The notes beneath the pieces were generated by a model. It made no database searches. It had not been told where the DNA came from and saw nothing but the letters and a program-made list of their open reading frames with translations. A DNA stretch of 64,000 bases. Origin: Thermoflavifilum aggregans. Its GTDB lineage: Bacteria > Bacteroidota > Bacteroidia > Chitinophagales > Chitinophagaceae. Positions within the stretch are counted from its first letter, which is position 1, and every line of letters begins with the position of its first letter. Both the position numbers and the translations under genes were made by a program. Location of the stretch: assembly GCF_002797735.1 (NCBI RefSeq), contig NZ_PGFG01000001.1, forward strand, positions 1,488,001 through 1,552,000, written 5' to 3'. Shown here piece by piece: positions 1 through 8,518 of the stretch.

Positions 1-168
1 GCTAAGCCGGAAATAACCGGGCATGGAAGGGATGGGTTCTCTCACATCCTTGCCTTCGGTCACAAAAAGCGGAGCGATCAGCTGTGCGGGATGCAGCCTT
101 GTTTCCCGCACCATGCTGCGGATGGTGGCAGACTGCCTGAGAATACGGTAACGTTTGGATAAAATCAT
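1..168 (-). CDS. hemB: Porphobilinogen synthase (5-aminolevulinate dehydratase), N-terminal part, cut by window edge
   Basis: Reading from an ATG at 168 toward the window edge gives 56 residues in an open frame with no stop. They contain MVRETRL, APLFVTEG and REPIPSMPGYFRLS, which match the conserved N-terminal region of porphobilinogen synthase. This enzyme condenses two 5-aminolevulinate molecules to porphobilinogen in the cytoplasm. The metal-binding and active-site lysine regions lie outside the window. It starts 34 bases after hemF and is the last visible gene of the minus-strand haem operon. Confidence 0.9.
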   Translation of the reverse strand, partial: MILSKRYRILRQSATIRSMVRETRLHPAQLIAPLFVTEGKDVREPIPSMPGYFRLS

Positions 169-202
169 AAGCTCGTTTTTTATCAATCTGTAAATCACAT
201 TT

Positions 203-1150
203 TTACACCCATTGCCTGGGATGCTGGCAAACCTCCAGCAGAACTGCTTCTGGACTACCGGGTTCGGGCTGATACTGATATACCCATCGGGCCCGGGGTG
301 GAAGACTCATCAGGATGCTTTCGGTGCGGCCGCCGGTTTTCAGGCCAAACAGGGTTCCCCGATCGTGAATCAGATTAAATTCTACATACCGCCCGCGGCG
401 GATTTCCTGCCAATATTGTTCTTTTTCGCCATAGGGCATGTGTTTTCTGCGCTGAACGATGGGGAGATAAGCCGCTAAAAACGCCTCCTTTCCGGCCTGC
501 TGAAAGGCAAACAGCTGTTCCAGGCTTAGGTTAGCCCGCGTGTCTGCCGGCCGGATATAATCGTAAAACACACCCCCAATGCCGCGAGCCTCTCCATCCC
601 GATGAGCATTGCGGAAATAGGTATCGCATTCCTGCTTGAACATAGGGTATAAATCCTTCCCGAAGGGATCCATGGCTTGTTTCAAAGTCAGATGAAAATG
701 CCGGGCATCTTCTTCAAACAGATAGTAGGGCGTAAGATCAGAGCCCCCACCAATCCAGCAGTCGGCTACATTTCCATCTGCATCATACAATTCAAAATAG
801 CGCCAGTTGGCATGTACGGTTGGCACGTAGGGATTCAGCGGATGGATGACCAGCGACAGGCCGGCGGCAAATAAATAACGATGGGGTGTTTGCATGAGCT
901 GCCGCAGGCTTTCGGGCAATTCGCCATACACGGCCGATGTGTTTACTCCTCCTTTTTCGAACACCTTGCCGTTTTCCATGATGCGGGTGATGCCTCCACC
1001 GCCGGCAGGCCTTTCCCAGGTATCAGACCGGAAGGCGGCCTGCCCGTCTTCAGCTTCCAGAGCTTGACAAATTTCATTTTGCCAGTGCCTGATAGTAGAG
1101 GCCCACTGCTGGGCCTCGAGGCTTAGGGATACATGTGTATCAGTTAGCAT
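203..1150 (-). CDS. hemF: Oxygen-dependent coproporphyrinogen III oxidase
   Basis: Converts coproporphyrinogen III to protoporphyrinogen IX using molecular oxygen, in the cytoplasm. The 315-residue product has the family segments RPAGGGGITRIMENGKVFEKGGVN, split here as the glycine-rich RPAGGGG motif followed by VFEKGGVN, then the HANWRYFE and WIGGGSDLTPYYL segments and, toward the C-terminus, YVEFNLIHDRGTLFGL. I chose the ATG at 1150, whose product has the usual family length of about 300. The open frame runs upstream to 1372, but that would overlap hemE, and the extra 74 residues look unlike the family. An alternative ATG is at 1225. The 103-base gap to hemE is the widest in this operon. Presence of this form rather than only the radical-SAM HemN fits an organism that makes haem aerobically. 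Confidence 0.93.
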   Translation of the reverse strand: MLTDTHVSLSLEAQQWASTIRHWQNEICQALEAEDGQAAFRSDTWERPAGGGGITRIMENGKVFEKGGVNTSAVYGELPESLRQLMQTPHRYLFAAGLSLVIHPLNPYVPTVHANWRYFELYDADGNVADCWIGGGSDLTPYYLFEEDARHFHLTLKQAMDPFGKDLYPMFKQECDTYFRNAHRDGEARGIGGVFYDYIRPADTRANLSLEQLFAFQQAGKEAFLAAYLPIVQRRKHMPYGEKEQYWQEIRRGRYVEFNLIHDRGTLFGLKTGGRTESILMSLPPRARWVYQYQPEPGSPEAVLLEVCQHPRQWV

Positions 1151-1253
1151 ATCCACATTGCAAATTTCCAAAAACTTCGCTGGCTTTTTGGTTTGGCGTT
1201 TGTCAGACCTGCCTTCGGCAGGCATAGAGCTTTTCATCCAGACGGCTATCGGG

Positions 1254-2291
1254 TTAATCAATCCATGATTCGGAAAAACTTTGGACAGCCTGAACAAAGG
1301 CACGGGCATTTTCCACCGGCGTTTGGGGTAGGATGCCATGCCCGAGGTTGGCAATATATTTTTCCTTGCCAAAAGCCTGAATCATTCGGAACGTTTGCCG
1401 GCGGATGGTTGCCGGGTCGGTCAGTAAAACAACCGGATCCAGGTTGCCCTGCAATGTCAACTGGTGGTTGGTTGCCTTCCGGGCAAAGCCTGCGTCGGTT
1501 TGCCAGTCGATACCGATGGCTGCCGCACCGGAATGGCATAACGATGCCAGGCCGAACCAGGCGCCTTTAGGGAAAAGAATTACCGGGCAAAAGGCAGATA
1601 AAGAACGGGCGATTTGTTGCAGATAGGGTTCTGCAAACTGCCGGAACCCTTCGGGACCCAGCAGTCCGGCCCAGGAGTCAAACACCTGCACGCAGTGTAC
1701 GCCTGCCTTCACCTGGTGTTGCAGATAGGCAATCGTTACGCGGGTGATTTTTTCCAGCAGGGCATGCGCAGCATCCGGATAGCGATAGCAGAATGCCCGT
1801 GCCTGTTCAAATCCTGCGGATCCCTTGCCTTCCACCAGATAACACAATAACGTCCAGGGTGCGCCGGCAAAGCCAATCAACGGGACTCTGCCATTCAATT
1901 TTTCGAGTGTTGCCCGTATGCCTTGAAATACATAGCCCAGCGTATGCGTAACATCGGGCTCTTCGAGACGATTTACGTCTTCCGGTTTTTCAATCGGTTG
2001 ATGGATGACCGGACCGCGCCCTTCCTGCATATCGATATGGGCTCCCATTGCCTGCGGCACCACCAGGATGTCGGAAAACAATATGGCGGCATCTACACCC
2101 AGTTCATCCACCGGCAAACAGGTGATATCAGCTACCAGCTCTGGGGTCTGGCAGCGGGTAAAAAAATCATATTTCTCACGAAGCCGCTGATAGGATGGCA
2201 GAAAACGTCCGGCCTGCCGCATCATCCATACGGGTGGACGGTTTACCGGTTCTCCTTGAAGGCTTTTCAGTAGCAGATCGTTTTGTATCAT
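1254..2291 (-). CDS. hemE: Uroporphyrinogen decarboxylase
   Basis: Removes four carboxyl groups from uroporphyrinogen III to give coproporphyrinogen III. The 345-residue product carries the N-terminal signature RPPVWMMRQAGRFLPSYQ, with the substrate-binding arginines, then FSDILVVPQAMG, the GFAGAPWTLLCYLVEG segment and the C-terminal GHGILPQTPVENA signature. The frame extends to a TTG at 2297, but the ATG at 2291 gives the expected start just before the conserved region. It follows hemD by 20 bases, so co-transcription is likely. Confidence 0.95.
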   Translation of the reverse strand: MIQNDLLLKSLQGEPVNRPPVWMMRQAGRFLPSYQRLREKYDFFTRCQTPELVADITCLPVDELGVDAAILFSDILVVPQAMGAHIDMQEGRGPVIHQPIEKPEDVNRLEEPDVTHTLGYVFQGIRATLEKLNGRVPLIGFAGAPWTLLCYLVEGKGSAGFEQARAFCYRYPDAAHALLEKITRVTIAYLQHQVKAGVHCVQVFDSWAGLLGPEGFRQFAEPYLQQIARSLSAFCPVILFPKGAWFGLASLCHSGAAAIGIDWQTDAGFARKATNHQLTLQGNLDPVVLLTDPATIRRQTFRMIQAFGKEKYIANLGHGILPQTPVENARAFVQAVQSFSESWID

Positions 2292-2311
2292 AAGCAAGCG
2301 TAATTGCAGGT

Positions 2312-3037
2312 TTAACTGCCGGATGGCAGCCGGGGCTCAACGCCAAAATAAGCATATATCGTTTGCAGCAAAAAAGCTGTCTGCGGTTTGGGACTCACGA
2401 TTACTTGCGGTACATGATGTGCCAGTGCCCGGGCAGTGGTTTGTCCGATGGCAAAACAGGGCCTGGTTTCTGTCAGCCGGTTCAGGCTGAAAAAGCTTTC
2501 CACGCCGCTAGGGCTGAAAAAGGCATATCCATCATATATCGCATCCATACGTTTGGGAGCGAGCCGGGTTTCATACACCACTATTTCCCGGAAGTTGATG
2601 CCCTGCTGGCTGAGCCGTTGTGGCAGGGTATCGAGCCGGAGGTTTCCGCAGAAAAAGTACCACTCGGCTTGGTGATGTGAAGGCTGGGAAATGATCTGTT
2701 CGGCCAACAGAGTTGCATCGGGAGCGGTTATCAGATGAATTTCAGGCTGGTAGCGGAGCACAGCCGCTCGGGTTTCTCCGTCCAATGAAAAAACTGTCCA
2801 GGGTAGTTTCTCGCTGCCGGCTAATGGAAGCACGGCTTCCACGCCATGGGCACTTGTGAAAATGGCATGGATAGGACGTTGCAGGATTTCGTGAAGATAT
2901 CCGGCAATACGTGAAGGTTCCACCGGTCGGGTTTCAATGAAAGATTCACAGTGGATATCAAAGCCTTTTTGCCTGGCTTCCCCAAGCAGGTCCCGATGTA
3001 TCTCACGGGTAAACAACAGTCGAAACCGGGCTGTCAT
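2312..3037 (-). CDS. hemD: Uroporphyrinogen-III synthase
   Basis: Cyclises hydroxymethylbilane to uroporphyrinogen III with inversion of ring D. The family is poorly conserved in sequence. The call rests on the 241-residue length, the position between hemC and hemE, and recognisable pieces such as FTSAHGVEAV near residue 60, VVYETRL near 152 and FFSPSGVESFF near 173, ending with AIGQTTARAL. The start overlaps the hemC stop by four bases (ATGA), which indicates translational coupling. Confidence 0.88.
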   Translation of the reverse strand: MTARFRLLFTREIHRDLLGEARQKGFDIHCESFIETRPVEPSRIAGYLHEILQRPIHAIFTSAHGVEAVLPLAGSEKLPWTVFSLDGETRAAVLRYQPEIHLITAPDATLLAEQIISQPSHHQAEWYFFCGNLRLDTLPQRLSQQGINFREIVVYETRLAPKRMDAIYDGYAFFSPSGVESFFSLNRLTETRPCFAIGQTTARALAHHVPQVIVSPKPQTAFLLQTIYAYFGVEPRLPSGS

Positions 3038-4047
3038 AGGTCAAGATTCGGATTTGAAGAACGATGGCTGCTGCGCAACAAGTCTTTTGCTCCTCTGGAC
3101 AGCAAATTTTCAGCTGCTTCCCGAGCCATGTCATTAACCAGCTTATCGGCCTGTGAAACAATTTCCCGGCTTTGAAAGTTTTTTTTCAGTTCAATATCCA
3201 GCTTCCGGCTACCATCCGGACTGAGCACCTGAGCCGTGAAAATCACAGAAAATGTTTCCTCGGTTGATTCGCCTGCTGGCAATGCAGCCTCTATCCGGGC
3301 ATAGGCGCAGATGGGAGTAGAACATCCGCCCTCCATGGCTTGCAGAAATGCTCGCTCCATGTTTACACACAAAGCTGTATGCGGATCATTGAGCCGGACA
3401 GCGCAAAGTTCGCGCAGTTCTGCATCTTCTTCCCGCACAGCCACGGCGATGGCACCCTGGCCGGGAGCCGGTATTACCCAGGGAAGGGCAATCATTTTTT
3501 CGTCCGGCTGCAGGGAAATGGCCAGTCGTTCCAGCGCCGCATGAGCAAACAGCGCTCCTTGCCAGCTGCTTTCCCGGAATTTGCGGAGTCGTGTCGGAAT
3601 ATTGCCGCGAAGATCCACCACCTGATGATTCGGATAGCGGTGCAGCCAGGCTGCCCGCCGTCGGATGCTGCCAGTGGCAATGGTAGCCTGTACGCGCGCA
3701 TCTTCCAGCCAGGCCGTTTCCCGGCAGATCAGCACATCCTCTGCGGCCCCGCGCGGCAATATAGCTCCCAGACAGATACCTTTTGCTGGCTGTACCGGCA
3801 CATCTTTCAGCGAATGCACGGCCAGGTCAATATCACGTGCCAGCAAGGCCTGATCCAGATGACGGGTAAATACACCCTGCACACCCATAGCATAGAGCGG
3901 AGTGTGCTGATCACGGTCGCCCTGGCTTTCTACCGGCACCAGCACGCTTTTCAGTCCCTGCCGGGCAAGCAGTTCCTGAACCTGCGTGGCCTGCCACCTC
4001 GCCAGCTCACTGTTTCGGGTGCCAATGCGTAAAAGTTCAGGCATCAT
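3034..4047 (-). CDS. hemC: Hydroxymethylbilane synthase (porphobilinogen deaminase)
   Basis: Joins four porphobilinogen units into hydroxymethylbilane. The 337-residue product begins with RIGTRNSELARWQA, has DLAVHSLKDVP near residue 74, the ATGSIRRRA and VVDLRGNIPTRL segments, and GGCSTPI with Cys242 as the expected attachment site of the dipyrromethane cofactor. It is somewhat longer than the approximately 310 residues of the E. coli enzyme, mostly in the C-terminal domain. Two ATG codons are possible (4047 and 4044). It overlaps hemA upstream and hemD downstream by four bases each. Confidence 0.95.
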   Translation of the reverse strand: MMPELLRIGTRNSELARWQATQVQELLARQGLKSVLVPVESQGDRDQHTPLYAMGVQGVFTRHLDQALLARDIDLAVHSLKDVPVQPAKGICLGAILPRGAAEDVLICRETAWLEDARVQATIATGSIRRRAAWLHRYPNHQVVDLRGNIPTRLRKFRESSWQGALFAHAALERLAISLQPDEKMIALPWVIPAPGQGAIAVAVREEDAELRELCAVRLNDPHTALCVNMERAFLQAMEGGCSTPICAYARIEAALPAGESTEETFSVIFTAQVLSPDGSRKLDIELKKNFQSREIVSQADKLVNDMAREAAENLLSRGAKDLLRSSHRSSNPNLDL

Positions 4048-5336
4048 AACCGATCAGATGCAGAAGATGGAAATCCGGTTATAAAATTTTCGGCCGGGAA
4101 AAACGGAAGATCAAGTAATTCCTGGAGTGACTGAAGATATATTTCGGCTTGCTGGGGACTTTTTTTGCGAAGGTTGCAGGCTATCTGGTCAATGATTTTC
4201 TGGATGATGCGGGAGGAGAGCTGATCGTAGCTGAGATTTTCCTTAAGGTGCTGCATTTCCTGGTGGTGAATTTGCTCCAGCTTGTGTTTCAATGCCCGCA
4301 GCACCTCGGTATATCTGCGCATACGATACCAACACAGAAAATCATACTGGTGTTTCTCAATGATCGCCAGCGCTTCGGGCACAGCCTGCTGTCGTCGCTG
4401 AATGGTTTCATCCTTATAGCGGGAAAGCTCATCTACGTTTACTGTTTTCACATGTGCAAACCGGCGAACATCCGGATGCACATTTTCAGGAATGGAAAGA
4501 TCAATGACGATTTTCGGCTGCCCATCGGCAAAATGGGAAGGCAGCAATGTGGGACAGGAAGCATTGGTAGCCACCAGAATAATATCGGCCTGCCGGATCT
4601 GAACAGCCAGTTGGTCATAAGGTGCAAAATGAATCTGATGTTCGCGTGCAAAGGCTTCAGCAGTGTCGTTGGTTCGGTTCACCAGGGTAACCTGTGCGGG
4701 ATTCAGGTATTCAATCACGTTTTTGCAGGTACTGCGGCCTATTTTACCTGCACCTACCAATAAAATATGTTTGTGCGTGATATCGTCAACAGTCTGTAAC
4801 AACCATTGCACGGCAGCGAAGGAAACGGAAACCGTGCCTGCACTCAGGGCAGTTTCATTTTTAATTTGTTTGGAAGCCTGAATCACGGCATTCACCAGTC
4901 GTTCAGTAAAAGAACCCAGAAATCCTCTTTCCTTCGCAAAACGGGCTGCAGCCTTTACTTGGCCAATAATTTCATAATCTCCCAAAATCTGAGAATCCAG
5001 TCCGGCTCCTACCCGAAACAAATGATGCACGGCATCTTCGCCTGCATAAGTGTAAGCAATTTGTGCAAATAAATCTTTTCCACCACGGGAAACCTCTCCC
5101 ACCAATGCCATCAGAGAACCGGCATCAGGCGCAAAACCATAGATCTCGGTGCGGTTGCAGGTTGAAAGCACAAATAATTCAGAAAGATGCTTTTCTCTGG
5201 CAAGATCCAGAAGTTGCTGGTATTGAGAATGATTGATGGCATACAGGCTTCTGGTAGAAGTATCGCTGATGGTGTGATTGATTCCGCAACAGAAAAAATG
5301 CTCGAGAATTTTCCCGTTATGTGTTTTTTGGCTCAT
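4044..5336 (-). CDS. hemA: Glutamyl-tRNA reductase
   Basis: Reduces glutamyl-tRNA(Glu) to glutamate-1-semialdehyde, the first committed step of the C5 route to haem. The 430-residue product has the GINHTISDTSTRS N-terminal segment, the catalytic cysteine in STCNRTEIYG (Cys60), a Rossmann NADPH-binding motif VGAGKIGRS near residue 195, and the C-terminal dimerisation helix. It is the first gene of the minus-strand haem operon. Control of haem synthesis at this first enzyme is common, so the divergent region with hemH is the place to look for regulation. Confidence 0.95.
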   Translation of the reverse strand: MSQKTHNGKILEHFFCCGINHTISDTSTRSLYAINHSQYQQLLDLAREKHLSELFVLSTCNRTEIYGFAPDAGSLMALVGEVSRGGKDLFAQIAYTYAGEDAVHHLFRVGAGLDSQILGDYEIIGQVKAAARFAKERGFLGSFTERLVNAVIQASKQIKNETALSAGTVSVSFAAVQWLLQTVDDITHKHILLVGAGKIGRSTCKNVIEYLNPAQVTLVNRTNDTAEAFAREHQIHFAPYDQLAVQIRQADIILVATNASCPTLLPSHFADGQPKIVIDLSIPENVHPDVRRFAHVKTVNVDELSRYKDETIQRRQQAVPEALAIIEKHQYDFLCWYRMRRYTEVLRALKHKLEQIHHQEMQHLKENLSYDQLSSRIIQKIIDQIACNLRKKSPQQAEIYLQSLQELLDLPFFPAENFITGFPSSASDRL

Positions 5337-5361
5337 GCAACAATCTTCTGATCTCCTTGTG

Positions 5362-5369
5362 CAAAAATA
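5362..5369 (-). promoter_or_regulatory. Possible -7 element of the hemA operon
   Basis: On the minus strand the sequence TATTTTTG fits the Bacteroidota -7 consensus TAnnTTTG, 25 bases before the hemA ATG. No TTG is found 19 bases upstream, so the -33 half is missing or weak. Confidence 0.35.
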
Positions 5370-5498
5370 AAATCGTCTTTCAGATAAATCGGGTTTAACC
5401 TGTCATTACGCTGTCATTTCTCCTGAAATAAATGCAGCCGCCACTGCACGAGGCGGCAAAATGCAGGTAATTATCCGCGATTTTCGTTTCACAAATCA

Positions 5499-5528
5499 TT
5501 GAATCACCGGAATCGCATGTTAATTTCG
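5499..5528 (+). promoter_or_regulatory. Probable hemH promoter (TTG-N19-TAATTTCG)
   Basis: TTG at 5499-5501 is followed after exactly 19 bases by TAATTTCG, one mismatch from TAnnTTTG. The hemH ATG lies 20 bases after the box, predicting a leader of about 15 bases. The region is shared with the divergent hemA operon. Confidence 0.5.
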
Positions 5529-5548
5529 TGCGTAGAAACTTCTGATTT

Positions 5549-6628
5549 ATGGCCGACACATCTGTTACACGGGCAGTATTGCTGATGAATTTAGGTTCAC
5601 CATCGTCTCTGCGGGTGAAGGATGTAAAAACCTATTTGCATGAATTTCTGATGGATGAGCGGGTTATAGATTATCCGTATCTGTTCAGAAAACTGTTGGT
5701 TGATGGTATTATTGTGCCTTTTCGTGCGCCGTGTTCGGCTGAGGCTTACAGCCGCATTTGGTGGGAGGAAGGCTCACCGCTCGTTGTGATAACCAAACAA
5801 TTGGTTGCTGCACTGTCGGCCCGTGTGCGTGTGCCGGTGCAATGGTGCATGCGATATGGCACGCCCCGGCCCGATGTGGCCATGGATGAGCTTGTACAGC
5901 ATTATCCCAATCTTCAGGAAGTTTTGCTCATTCCGCTCTATCCTCATTATGCCATGTCATCCTATGAAACAGCCGTAGTGTATGCTCAGCACTGGCATCG
6001 CAAAAAACGCTATCCTTTTCGGTTATCTGTGCTGAAACCTTTTTATGATGATGCCGATTATATTCAAGTATTGAGTGCACATATCCGGAATTTTCTCAAA
6101 CCGGATCATCATTTGCTTTTCAGCTACCATGGCGTGCCTGAGCGGCATATTCGCAAATCAGATATTACAAAGCAACACTGTTTGCAGCAGTCGGATTGTT
6201 GTGATGTGCCTTCTGCTGCACATGCTTTTTGTTATCGCCATCAGGTGATCGTTACAACCAGGCTGGTGGCGCATCAGCTGGGGTTGGGAGCTAATCAATA
6301 TGAATTAAGTTTTCAATCCAGATTGGGAAGAGATCCCTGGTTAAAGCCATACACCGCCCAACGGCTGCAGGAATTGCCGGCTGAAGGAAAAAAGCGGCTG
6401 CTGGTGGTTTGTCCGGCATTCGTTTCGGATTGCCTGGAAACTTTGGAAGAAATTGATCAGGAAGGCAGGAAAACGTTTTTGGAAAATGGGGGTGAATCGT
6501 TTGAAATGATTCCCTGCCTGAATACCATTCCATCGTGGATAGCCTTGCTGCAGAAATGGATTGATCAGTTTGTATCAGGTGATCAGACGATGTTATGGAA
6601 TGCACAGCCAATCAAACAAGCGGTATAA
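5549..6628 (+). CDS. hemH: Ferrochelatase with a four-cysteine segment
   Basis: Inserts ferrous iron into protoporphyrin IX (or coproporphyrin in some bacteria). The 359-residue product starts with LLMNLGSPSS, contains the catalytic-histidine motif SYHGVPERH (His194), the SFQSRLG segment near 254 and VSDCLETLEEI with the conserved glutamate near 297. Between residues 211 and 228 it has four cysteines (Cys211, Cys217, Cys218, Cys228), an arrangement that could bind a metal or an iron-sulfur cluster; clusters are known in some bacterial ferrochelatases, but binding here is inference. It is divergent from the haem operon and completes the route. No membrane anchor is seen. Confidence 0.95.
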   Translation: MADTSVTRAVLLMNLGSPSSLRVKDVKTYLHEFLMDERVIDYPYLFRKLLVDGIIVPFRAPCSAEAYSRIWWEEGSPLVVITKQLVAALSARVRVPVQWCMRYGTPRPDVAMDELVQHYPNLQEVLLIPLYPHYAMSSYETAVVYAQHWHRKKRYPFRLSVLKPFYDDADYIQVLSAHIRNFLKPDHHLLFSYHGVPERHIRKSDITKQHCLQQSDCCDVPSAAHAFCYRHQVIVTTRLVAHQLGLGANQYELSFQSRLGRDPWLKPYTAQRLQELPAEGKKRLLVVCPAFVSDCLETLEEIDQEGRKTFLENGGESFEMIPCLNTIPSWIALLQKWIDQFVSGDQTMLWNAQPIKQAV

Positions 6629-6663
6629 AGCTGATTCCAGAAAGTGCGTGCCCAAGAGGGTGA

Positions 6664-7152
6664 TCAATATCTGATTTTATCTTCCATTTGTTCCCATTGA
6701 TGAAAAAGCGTTATTGCTTCATCCCGTCCCAGGCTGAGCATGGGGATAGCCCGTTTATCCAAAGGCTTTTGAATTTCTTCATAAATAAATGCATCATCAA
6801 ATTGAACCCGTGCAGCGTCTTCACGGGTGCAGGCAAAAATAATTCTGTTGGGTCGTGCCCAGTAAATGGCACCCAGACACATGGGGCAAGGTTCACAGGT
6901 GGTATATAAATCACAGCCGTGCAGCTGAAAATCATGCAGCTTTTTGCAGGCTTCGCGGATGGCTACTATTTCTGCATGAGCGGTTGGATCACGATCTATC
7001 AATACCCGGTTATATCCCCGTGCGATGATTTGCTGATCTTTTACAATTACGGCTCCAAATGGCCCACCAGCCCGCTTTTGCAGGCCTTCTCGCGCACAGG
7101 CAATGGCTTCTTTCATAAACTTTATGTCTGCTGTTTCCATAAGTACAATCAT
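6664..7152 (-). CDS. guaD: Guanine deaminase of the cytidine-deaminase fold
   Basis: Hydrolyses guanine to xanthine and ammonia. The 162-residue product has the zinc site of this superfamily: HAE (His59, Glu61) and CEPCPMC (Cys89, Cys92). The following CLGAIYWARP, the FDDAFIYEEI...KP segment and the aromatic C-terminus resemble Bacillus subtilis GuaD more than tRNA adenosine deaminase TadA. TadA remains the main alternative. The ATG at 7140 (METADIKF) is an equally plausible start. It converges with hemH and no other purine gene is nearby. Confidence 0.8.
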   Translation of the reverse strand: MIVLMETADIKFMKEAIACAREGLQKRAGGPFGAVIVKDQQIIARGYNRVLIDRDPTAHAEIVAIREACKKLHDFQLHGCDLYTTCEPCPMCLGAIYWARPNRIIFACTREDAARVQFDDAFIYEEIQKPLDKRAIPMLSLGRDEAITLFHQWEQMEDKIRY

Positions 7153-7266
7153 TGTGCAATGATACTTGAACGAAGCATTTCAATAGCGTAAAAATACAAA
7201 ACCCTTTCTGTTTGCGAGACCTGACGATAAATATGAAAAATCTCTGAAACTTATTGTAGTTTGCAT

Positions 7267-8436
7267 ATGCAAAGCATTTGGTATATGTCGCTGGCAATCA
7301 CTACTGACAAAGAAGTAGATATGTTGTTTGATCAGGCGATTGAGCAAATGCGCGAGGCTTTGCATTTGCCTTACTGGGCATGGGATATGCTGGTGTTGCT
7401 GCTGGCTGTATTACTTGGAATTTTGCTGAAAATATTCATCAGTTGGATCCTCAGGCGTACGGCCAATCGCGAGGCTCCGTTTTCATTTTATTTAACCGCT
7501 ATCCGTTATCTCGGACGACCTTTTGCCTATTTTCTACCACTGCTACTAGTGAGATTATCTCTTCCTTTTTTATACATGCCGCATGATTATCGGTATCCGG
7601 TTGGTAAAGTGCTTCAGATTGGTATTATCATCGTCGTTGCTTGGATTATTATCAATGGATTCCGTGTGGTGGAAGCTTATGTGGGTTACAAGTTTGATGT
7701 GCATGCGGCAGATAATTTCAAGGCTAGAAAGATTCATACCCAGTTGCAGTTTCTGCATCGTGTATTCAGTGTAGTTATTATTCTGCTAGCTATTGCTGCC
7801 ATATTGCTTAGTTTCAAAAGCGTACGCAACATCGGTACGGGGTTGCTAGCTGGCGTGGGTGTAAGCAGCATCATCATTGGTTTTGCTGCACAGAATATGT
7901 TATCCAATTTATTTGCTGGCCTGCAGATCGCTTTTGCACAGCCCATGCGAATAGATGATATTGTGGTTGTGGAAGGAGAATGGGGAACAATTGAAGAAAT
8001 TACGCTGACCTATGTGGTGGTGAAGATATGGGATTTGCGCCGGCTGGTGCTTCCCATCACGTATTTTACACAAAAACCTTTTCAAAACTGGTCGCGTACA
8101 TCCACTGATCTCATTGGTACTGTATTCATTTATGCCGATTATACTTTGCCTGTAGAGGCTATCCGCAGTGAGCTGGATCGTTTGCTGGAGCATCATCCGC
8201 TGTGGGATGGAAAAGTGAAGTCGGTCCAGGTGACCGATACAACGGAACATACCATGCAGATCCGGATTCTGGTGAGTGCTTCAGATTCCAGCAAAACTTT
8301 TGATCTGCGCTGCGATATCCGGGAAAAAATCATTCGTTTTTTACAGGAACAATATCCGCAATGCTTGCCTCGCGCACGTGCCGAACTCTATCCTTTGCCG
8401 GCTTCCGATAAGCCTGCTGAAAAATTGACACCCTAA
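7267..8436 (+). CDS. MscS-type mechanosensitive ion channel
   Basis: Small-conductance stretch-activated channel of the inner membrane. About 389 residues from the ATG at 7267. Hydrophobic segments near residues 42-62, 82-102, 115-135 and 165-185 precede the pore-lining helix, recognisable by the Gly/Ala-rich TGLLAGVGVSSIIIGFAAQN and the following NLFAGLQIAF. The beta domain has VVVEGEWGTIEEITLTYVVV, and the C-terminal alpha/beta domain follows. It belongs to the shorter MscS group with extra N-terminal helices. The start is uncertain: TTG 7261 and ATG 7285 or 7321 are also possible, and ATG 7321 would begin just before the first helix. Confidence 0.9.
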   Translation: MQSIWYMSLAITTDKEVDMLFDQAIEQMREALHLPYWAWDMLVLLLAVLLGILLKIFISWILRRTANREAPFSFYLTAIRYLGRPFAYFLPLLLVRLSLPFLYMPHDYRYPVGKVLQIGIIIVVAWIIINGFRVVEAYVGYKFDVHAADNFKARKIHTQLQFLHRVFSVVIILLAIAAILLSFKSVRNIGTGLLAGVGVSSIIIGFAAQNMLSNLFAGLQIAFAQPMRIDDIVVVEGEWGTIEEITLTYVVVKIWDLRRLVLPITYFTQKPFQNWSRTSTDLIGTVFIYADYTLPVEAIRSELDRLLEHHPLWDGKVKSVQVTDTTEHTMQIRILVSASDSSKTFDLRCDIREKIIRFLQEQYPQCLPRARAELYPLPASDKPAEKLTP

Positions 8437-8518
8437 CCGCTGCTGGCATGTGTTTTGACGACAACGTATGGACCTTCTCTGTTATTTCCTTTTTCTGGTT
8501 GGGTTAAAAACAGATCTT

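Noticed and set aside
1151-1372. Upstream extension of hemF to 1372
   Set aside because: It would overlap hemE by over 100 bases and adds 74 residues unlike the family; ATG 1150 fits.
3340-4032. Plus-strand frame of 230 codons
   Set aside because: Antisense to hemC, which is complete with all family motifs.
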